Both the position numbers and the translations under genes were made by a program. Of a DNA stretch of 64,000 nucleotides, positions 59,650 to 64,000 are shown in pieces (positions within the stretch are counted from its first letter, which is position 1; the number at the start of each line of letters is the position of its first letter). Location of the stretch: NCBI RefSeq assembly GCF_047425875.1, contig NZ_CP179727.1:1488001-1552000 (forward strand). The letters run 5' to 3'. The notes under the pieces are model-generated. The model was not told where the DNA came from, ran no database searches, and saw only the letters and a list, made by a program, of their open reading frames with translations. This DNA is from Macrococcoides animalis (GTDB lineage Bacteria; Bacillota; Bacilli; Staphylococcales; Staphylococcaceae).

Positions 59650-61161
59650 ATGGCCATCAAAGCTGAAGAAATCAGTGCGTTACTAAAATCACAGATCGCT
59701 AATTACGAGTCTGGTATGACAGTAACGGATGTAGGTACTGTAATCCAAGTTGGTGACGGTATCGCATTAGTACATGGCTTAAACAACGTTATGGCAGGGG
59801 AACTTGTCGAGTTTGGTAGCGGTGTATTAGGTCTTGCACAAAATTTAGAAGAAAATAACGTAGGTGTCGTAATCTTAGGCCCTTACTTAGATATTAAAGA
59901 AGGCGACGAAGTTAAACGTACAGGTCGTATCATGGAAGTTCCAGTTGGTGAAGAATTGATTGGACGCGTTGTTAACCCATTAGGGCAACCAATTGATGGA
60001 CGTGGAGCGCTTAACACAACTAAAACACGTCCAATCGAATCACCAGCAACAGGTGTTATGGATCGTAAATCAGTTGATGAGCCATTACAAACAGGTATCA
60101 AAGCGATTGATGCATTAGTACCTATCGGACGTGGACAACGTGAGTTAATCATTGGTGATCGTCAAACAGGTAAAACAACAGTTGCAATCGATACAATCTT
60201 AAACCAAAAAGACGAAGATATGATTTGTGTATACGTAGCAATCGGACAAAAAGAATCAACTGTACGTACTGCGGTAGAAACTTTACGTCAACACGGTGCT
60301 TTAGATTACACAATCGTAGTATCAGCGTCTGCATCTCAACCTGCTCCATTATTATACATCGCACCTTATGCAGGTGTAGCAATGGCAGAAGAATTCATGT
60401 TCAATGGTAAACACGTATTAATTGTATATGATGATTTAACAAAACAAGCAGCAGCTTATCGTGAGTTATCATTATTATTACGTCGTCCGCCAGGTCGTGA
60501 AGCTTACCCAGGTGATGTATTCTACTTACACAGTCGTTTATTAGAACGTGCAGCTAAATTAAATGATGATTTAGGTGGCGGTTCTATTACAGCATTACCA
60601 TTCGTTGAAACTCAAGCAGGGGATATCTCAGCATACGTTCCAACAAACGTTATCTCAATCACAGATGGACAAATCTTCTTACAGTCAGATTTATTCTTCT
60701 CTGGTGTACGTCCAGCGATCAACGCAGGACTTTCAGTATCTCGTGTAGGTGGTTCTGCACAAATTAAAGCAATGAAAAAAGTTGCGGGTACGTTACGTCT
60801 TGACTTAGCGTCTTACCGTGAATTAGAATCATTCGCTCAATTTGGTTCTGACTTAGACCCACAAACTAAAGCAAAATTAGAGCGTGGTAAACGTACGGTT
60901 GAAGTACTAAAACAAGATCAAAACAAACCTTTAACAGTTGATAAACAAGTTACAATTCTTTATGCATTAACTAAAGGTCACTTAGATGATATTCCTGTTG
61001 AAGATATTACACGTTTTGAAGATGAGCTATTAGGATGGATTGGTTCAAATGCACCTCACATCTTCCAAGAAATCCGTGATACTAAAGGCTTACCAGCTGA
61101 CGAAACATTTGTTGAAGCATTTACTGCATTCAAGAAAATCTTCAGAAAATCAGAAGTATAA
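59650..61161 (+). CDS. atpA: ATP synthase F1 subunit alpha
   Basis: 503 residues from the ATG at 59650, with AAGGAG upstream; GTG at 59641 is inside it. Walker A IGDRQTGKTTVAID, VYVAIGQKEST and the family signature ending PAINAGLSVSRVGGSAQ. Non-catalytic nucleotide-binding subunit. Confidence 0.98.
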   Translation: MAIKAEEISALLKSQIANYESGMTVTDVGTVIQVGDGIALVHGLNNVMAGELVEFGSGVLGLAQNLEENNVGVVILGPYLDIKEGDEVKRTGRIMEVPVGEELIGRVVNPLGQPIDGRGALNTTKTRPIESPATGVMDRKSVDEPLQTGIKAIDALVPIGRGQRELIIGDRQTGKTTVAIDTILNQKDEDMICVYVAIGQKESTVRTAVETLRQHGALDYTIVVSASASQPAPLLYIAPYAGVAMAEEFMFNGKHVLIVYDDLTKQAAAYRELSLLLRRPPGREAYPGDVFYLHSRLLERAAKLNDDLGGGSITALPFVETQAGDISAYVPTNVISITDGQIFLQSDLFFSGVRPAINAGLSVSRVGGSAQIKAMKKVAGTLRLDLASYRELESFAQFGSDLDPQTKAKLERGKRTVEVLKQDQNKPLTVDKQVTILYALTKGHLDDIPVEDITRFEDELLGWIGSNAPHIFQEIRDTKGLPADETFVEAFTAFKKIFRKSEV

Positions 61162-61196
61162 TCTTTAAAGGAAATTAATCAGAAGGTGGTGACAAA

Positions 61197-62063
61197 ATGG
61201 CTTCACTTAGAGACATAAAAGGCCGCATTAATTCGACTAAGAAAACAAGTCAAATTACGAAAGCAATGCACATGGTTTCGAACTCAAAATTACGCCGTGC
61301 TGAAGAAAATGCTAAAAGCTTCTATCCATATATGAATAAGATGCAAGAAGCAGTTATAGCAATCGGTGGAAATAGTTCAGATTCTAACCATCCAATGCTA
61401 CAACAACGTCCTGTTAAGAAGACGGGTTACTTAGTAATCACTTGTGATAAAGGTCTTGCGGGTCCTTACAATGCGAACATTTTAAAAAGTGTAACAGCTA
61501 AAATTAAAGAACGTCATAATAATAATCCTGCTGAGTATGGTATTTTAGTTATTGGTCGTGTTGGACGTGACTTCTTACGTTCTCGTGACTATAATGTTGA
61601 AGGTGAAATTATTGGCCTTTCTGAACAACCAACATTCAAATCGATTAAAGAAATTAGCCAAAAAGCAGTTTCTCGATTTGAAACAGGTGAATATGATGAA
61701 CTATATATGCATTTTAGTCATTTTATTAGTGTACTTGAGCAAGAAGTTCAAGAACGCAAAATTTTACCGATTTCTAAAGAGGAAGTATCTGGTGAATCTT
61801 CATTATCTAACTATGAATTCGATCCTGATCAAGATGCCATTTTAGAAGTTATTCTTCCACAATATGCGGAAAGTTTAATTTATGGTGCTATTTTAGATGG
61901 TAAAGCAAGTGAACATGCTTCACGTATGACTGCAATGAAAAATGCAACAGATAATGCAAAAGAATTAATCGATGATTTATCATTACAATATAACCGTGCG
62001 AGACAAGCAGCAATCACGCAACAAATTACTGAAATTGTTGGTGGAGCAGCCGCATTAGAATAA
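61197..62063 (+). CDS. atpG: ATP synthase F1 subunit gamma
   Basis: 288 residues. RDIKGRINSTKKTSQITKAM at the N-terminus and ASRMTAMKNATDNA through YNRARQAAITQQITEIVGGA at the C-terminus are the coiled-coil shaft sequences. Rotor shaft. GAAGGTGG precedes the ATG. Confidence 0.98.
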   Translation: MASLRDIKGRINSTKKTSQITKAMHMVSNSKLRRAEENAKSFYPYMNKMQEAVIAIGGNSSDSNHPMLQQRPVKKTGYLVITCDKGLAGPYNANILKSVTAKIKERHNNNPAEYGILVIGRVGRDFLRSRDYNVEGEIIGLSEQPTFKSIKEISQKAVSRFETGEYDELYMHFSHFISVLEQEVQERKILPISKEEVSGESSLSNYEFDPDQDAILEVILPQYAESLIYGAILDGKASEHASRMTAMKNATDNAKELIDDLSLQYNRARQAAITQQITEIVGGAAALE

Positions 62064-62081
62064 CACTTAGGAGGAATAAAC

Positions 62082-63497
62082 ATGGCAGTAGGTCACGTAA
62101 TCCAAGTTATGGGTCCTGTTATCGACGTTAAGTTCGAAAACGGTCAATTACCAGCATTAAACAATGCCTTAACTTTAGATATTAAACGTGAAGAAGGCAA
62201 AACGACGAAGTTAGCGTTAGAAGTTGCCCTTCATTTAGGTGACGATGCTGTACGTACAATCGCTATGAGTTCTACTGATGGCGTTCAACGTGGAGCAGAA
62301 GTATTTGATACTGGATCAGCAATCTCAGTACCAGTTGGAGACGTAACTTTAGGTCGCGTATTTAACGTATTAGGAGAAAAAATTGATTTAGGTGAAGAAT
62401 TAGATGCAAGCGTACGTCGCGATCCAATTCACCGTTTAGCACCTAAATTTGAAGAATTATCTACGAAAGTTGAAATCTTAGAAACAGGTATTAAAGTAGT
62501 AGACTTATTAGCTCCTTACATCAAAGGTGGTAAAATCGGTTTATTCGGTGGTGCCGGTGTAGGTAAAACTGTATTAATCCAAGAATTAATCAATAATATC
62601 GCGCAAGAGCACGGTGGTATTTCAGTATTCGCAGGTGTTGGTGAAAGAACACGTGAAGGAAATGACTTATTCCACGAAATGAGTGACTCAGGCGTTATCA
62701 AGAAAACAGCGATGGTATTCGGACAAATGAACGAGCCACCTGGTGCACGTATGCGTGTTGCCTTATCTGGTTTAACAATGGCTGAATACTTCCGTGATGA
62801 ACAAGGTCAAGACGTACTTTTATTCATCGACAATATTTTCCGTTTCACGCAAGCAGGTTCAGAGGTTTCGGCATTACTTGGTCGTATGCCATCTGCCGTT
62901 GGTTACCAACCAACACTTGCTACTGAAATGGGTCAATTACAAGAGCGTATTACTTCAACTAACGTTGGATCAGTAACATCTATCCAAGCGGTATTCGTAC
63001 CTGCCGATGACTATACTGACCCGGCGCCAGCAACAGCTTTCGCTCACTTAGATGCAACAACAAACTTAGAGCGTAAATTAACGGAAATGGGTATTTATCC
63101 AGCCGTTGATCCTTTAGCGTCTACATCACGTGCGTTAACGCCTGCAGTTGTAGGGGAAGAGCATTATGAAGTAGCTCGTCGCGTTCAAGCAACTTTACAA
63201 AAATATCGTGAGTTACAAGATATCATCGCTATCCTAGGTATGGATGAATTATCTGATGACGATAAAAAGACTGTTAACCGTGCACGTCGTATTCAGTTCT
63301 TCTTATCTCAAAACTTCCACGTAGCTGAACAGTTTACAGGTCAAAAAGGTTCTTACGTACCAGTTGAACAAACTGTACAAGACTTTAAAGCTATCTTAGA
63401 TGGTAAATATGACCACATCCCTGAAGATGCATTCCGTTTAGTTGGTGGCATTGAAGCAGTGTTAGAACAAGCTAAAGGCATGGGTGTAGAAGTTTAA
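62082..63497 (+). CDS. atpD: ATP synthase F1 subunit beta
   Basis: 471 residues. Walker A GGAGVGKTVLIQE, catalytic Glu region VGERTREGNDL, Walker B VLLFIDNIFRFTQAG and DELSDDD (the DELSEED-lever equivalent). Catalytic subunit. TAGGAGG precedes the ATG. Confidence 0.98.
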   Translation: MAVGHVIQVMGPVIDVKFENGQLPALNNALTLDIKREEGKTTKLALEVALHLGDDAVRTIAMSSTDGVQRGAEVFDTGSAISVPVGDVTLGRVFNVLGEKIDLGEELDASVRRDPIHRLAPKFEELSTKVEILETGIKVVDLLAPYIKGGKIGLFGGAGVGKTVLIQELINNIAQEHGGISVFAGVGERTREGNDLFHEMSDSGVIKKTAMVFGQMNEPPGARMRVALSGLTMAEYFRDEQGQDVLLFIDNIFRFTQAGSEVSALLGRMPSAVGYQPTLATEMGQLQERITSTNVGSVTSIQAVFVPADDYTDPAPATAFAHLDATTNLERKLTEMGIYPAVDPLASTSRALTPAVVGEEHYEVARRVQATLQKYRELQDIIAILGMDELSDDDKKTVNRARRIQFFLSQNFHVAEQFTGQKGSYVPVEQTVQDFKAILDGKYDHIPEDAFRLVGGIEAVLEQAKGMGVEV

Positions 63498-63516
63498 TTA
63501 CTAGGAGGATGGAACT

Positions 63517-63918
63517 ATGAAGAAAATCGCATTAGATATCGTCACTCCTAACGGTTCAGTTTACTCAGAGAATGAAGCTGAGTTAGTTGTTTTACAAACT
63601 GAATCAGGTGAATTAGGTGTGATGGCAGGTCATATTCCTACAGTCGCACCACTTAAAATTGGGGCCGTACGTATTACACGTTCTAGTAATGATAAAGACC
63701 ATGTTGCAGTAACTGAGGGATTTGCAGAAATTCGTCCTGAAAAGGTTACAGTACTTGTTCAATCTGCTGAACAAGCAGACGAAATAGACATTGAAAGAGC
63801 AAAAGCTTCTTTACTTCGTGCTGAAGAGCGCATTAAATCTGAAAATGTTGATTTCCATCGTGCTGAACGTGCATTACATCGTGCAATGAACCGATTAGAA
63901 GTTGCAAAATATCGATAA
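63517..63918 (+). CDS. atpC: ATP synthase F1 subunit epsilon
   Basis: 133 residues. N-terminal beta sandwich (IVTPNGSVYSENEAELVVLQTESGELGVMAGHIP) and a C-terminal two-helix regulatory arm (RAKASLLRAEERIKS, RAERALHRAMNRLEVAK). Inhibitory/rotor subunit, last gene of the operon. CTAGGAGG precedes the ATG. The remaining 82 bases to the window end show no gene start that I can support. Confidence 0.97.
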   Translation: MKKIALDIVTPNGSVYSENEAELVVLQTESGELGVMAGHIPTVAPLKIGAVRITRSSNDKDHVAVTEGFAEIRPEKVTVLVQSAEQADEIDIERAKASLLRAEERIKSENVDFHRAERALHRAMNRLEVAKYR

Positions 63919-64000
63919 AAGGCCGTTTCAGAAATAGAGGCTGTAAAACAAGCGTTAAGCAGCCAAGTAATAACCGGACAACACTTATTAAATCACTGAG

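Noticed and set aside
1..64000. Insertion sequences, prophage or tRNA-linked islands
   Set aside because: No transposase, integrase, phage structural gene, tRNA gene or flanking direct repeats seen; accessory genes appear as single insertions or losses.

Overview
The window is AT-rich, has no rRNA or tRNA genes that I can see, and reads as a contiguous piece of chromosome from the family Staphylococcaceae. Family-level evidence is the type II pantothenate kinase (coaW), the gene order rpoE-pyrG-(DUF2529)-(Spo0F-like)-fba-murAB-glpX-rho-rpmE-tdk-prfA-prmC-ywlC-ywlE-rpiB-ywlG-glyA-upp-mnaA-atpIBEFHAGDC, type B ribosomal protein L31, and the SorC-type deoR-deoC-pdp-deoB cluster. A diheme cytochrome c lipoprotein and an exfoliative-toxin-like serine protease point away from Staphylococcus aureus and towards an oxidase-positive relative such as Macrococcus or Mammaliicoccus. 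The genus is an inference.

Layout. 1-6.4 kb is the end of an exopolysaccharide/capsule cluster: flippase, nucleotide-sugar epimerase, UDP-sugar dehydrogenase, glycosyltransferase, priming phosphosugar transferase, a shortened PglD-like acetyltransferase and a second epimerase. 6.5-11.2 kb is accessory: a CtsR-type heat-shock unit with hsp20 behind a frameshifted small gene, small unknown proteins, a 3' remnant of the Mn transporter gene mntH, a TsdA-like cytochrome c lipoprotein and a secreted serine protease. 11.2-20 kb carries transport and fermentation genes: NhaC-type antiporter and ACS-family MFS porter, each behind a perfect cre site; MarR regulator; LCP protein; UspA; acetoin reductase behind a Rex-like operator; and dps behind a PerR-like box. 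20-24.5 kb is the deoxyribonucleoside catabolic cluster.

24.5-37 kb has a sulfur theme. It holds luxS, mccB and one gene that fuses a YrrT-like methyltransferase to an MccA-like cystathionine beta-synthase (reverse transsulfuration and methyl-cycle recycling). Next come a GrpB protein and a two-component system. Then a SAM riboswitch with terminator precedes three tightly packed genes: an M20 amidohydrolase, an ATP-grasp ligase and a 35-residue membrane peptide. I consider this operon the best candidate for an undescribed system. 37-64 kb is core housekeeping: RNA polymerase delta, pyrG with an attenuator of the reiterative-transcription type, glycolysis and gluconeogenesis, cell wall, translation termination, tRNA modification, one-carbon metabolism, pyrimidine salvage and the complete F1Fo ATP synthase operon.

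A family of 62-bp periodic repeats with a conserved hairpin occurs twice: two units inside the deo cluster (about 23.2 kb) and seven full units plus a partial eighth immediately after the NERD-domain gene (41.36-41.80 kb).
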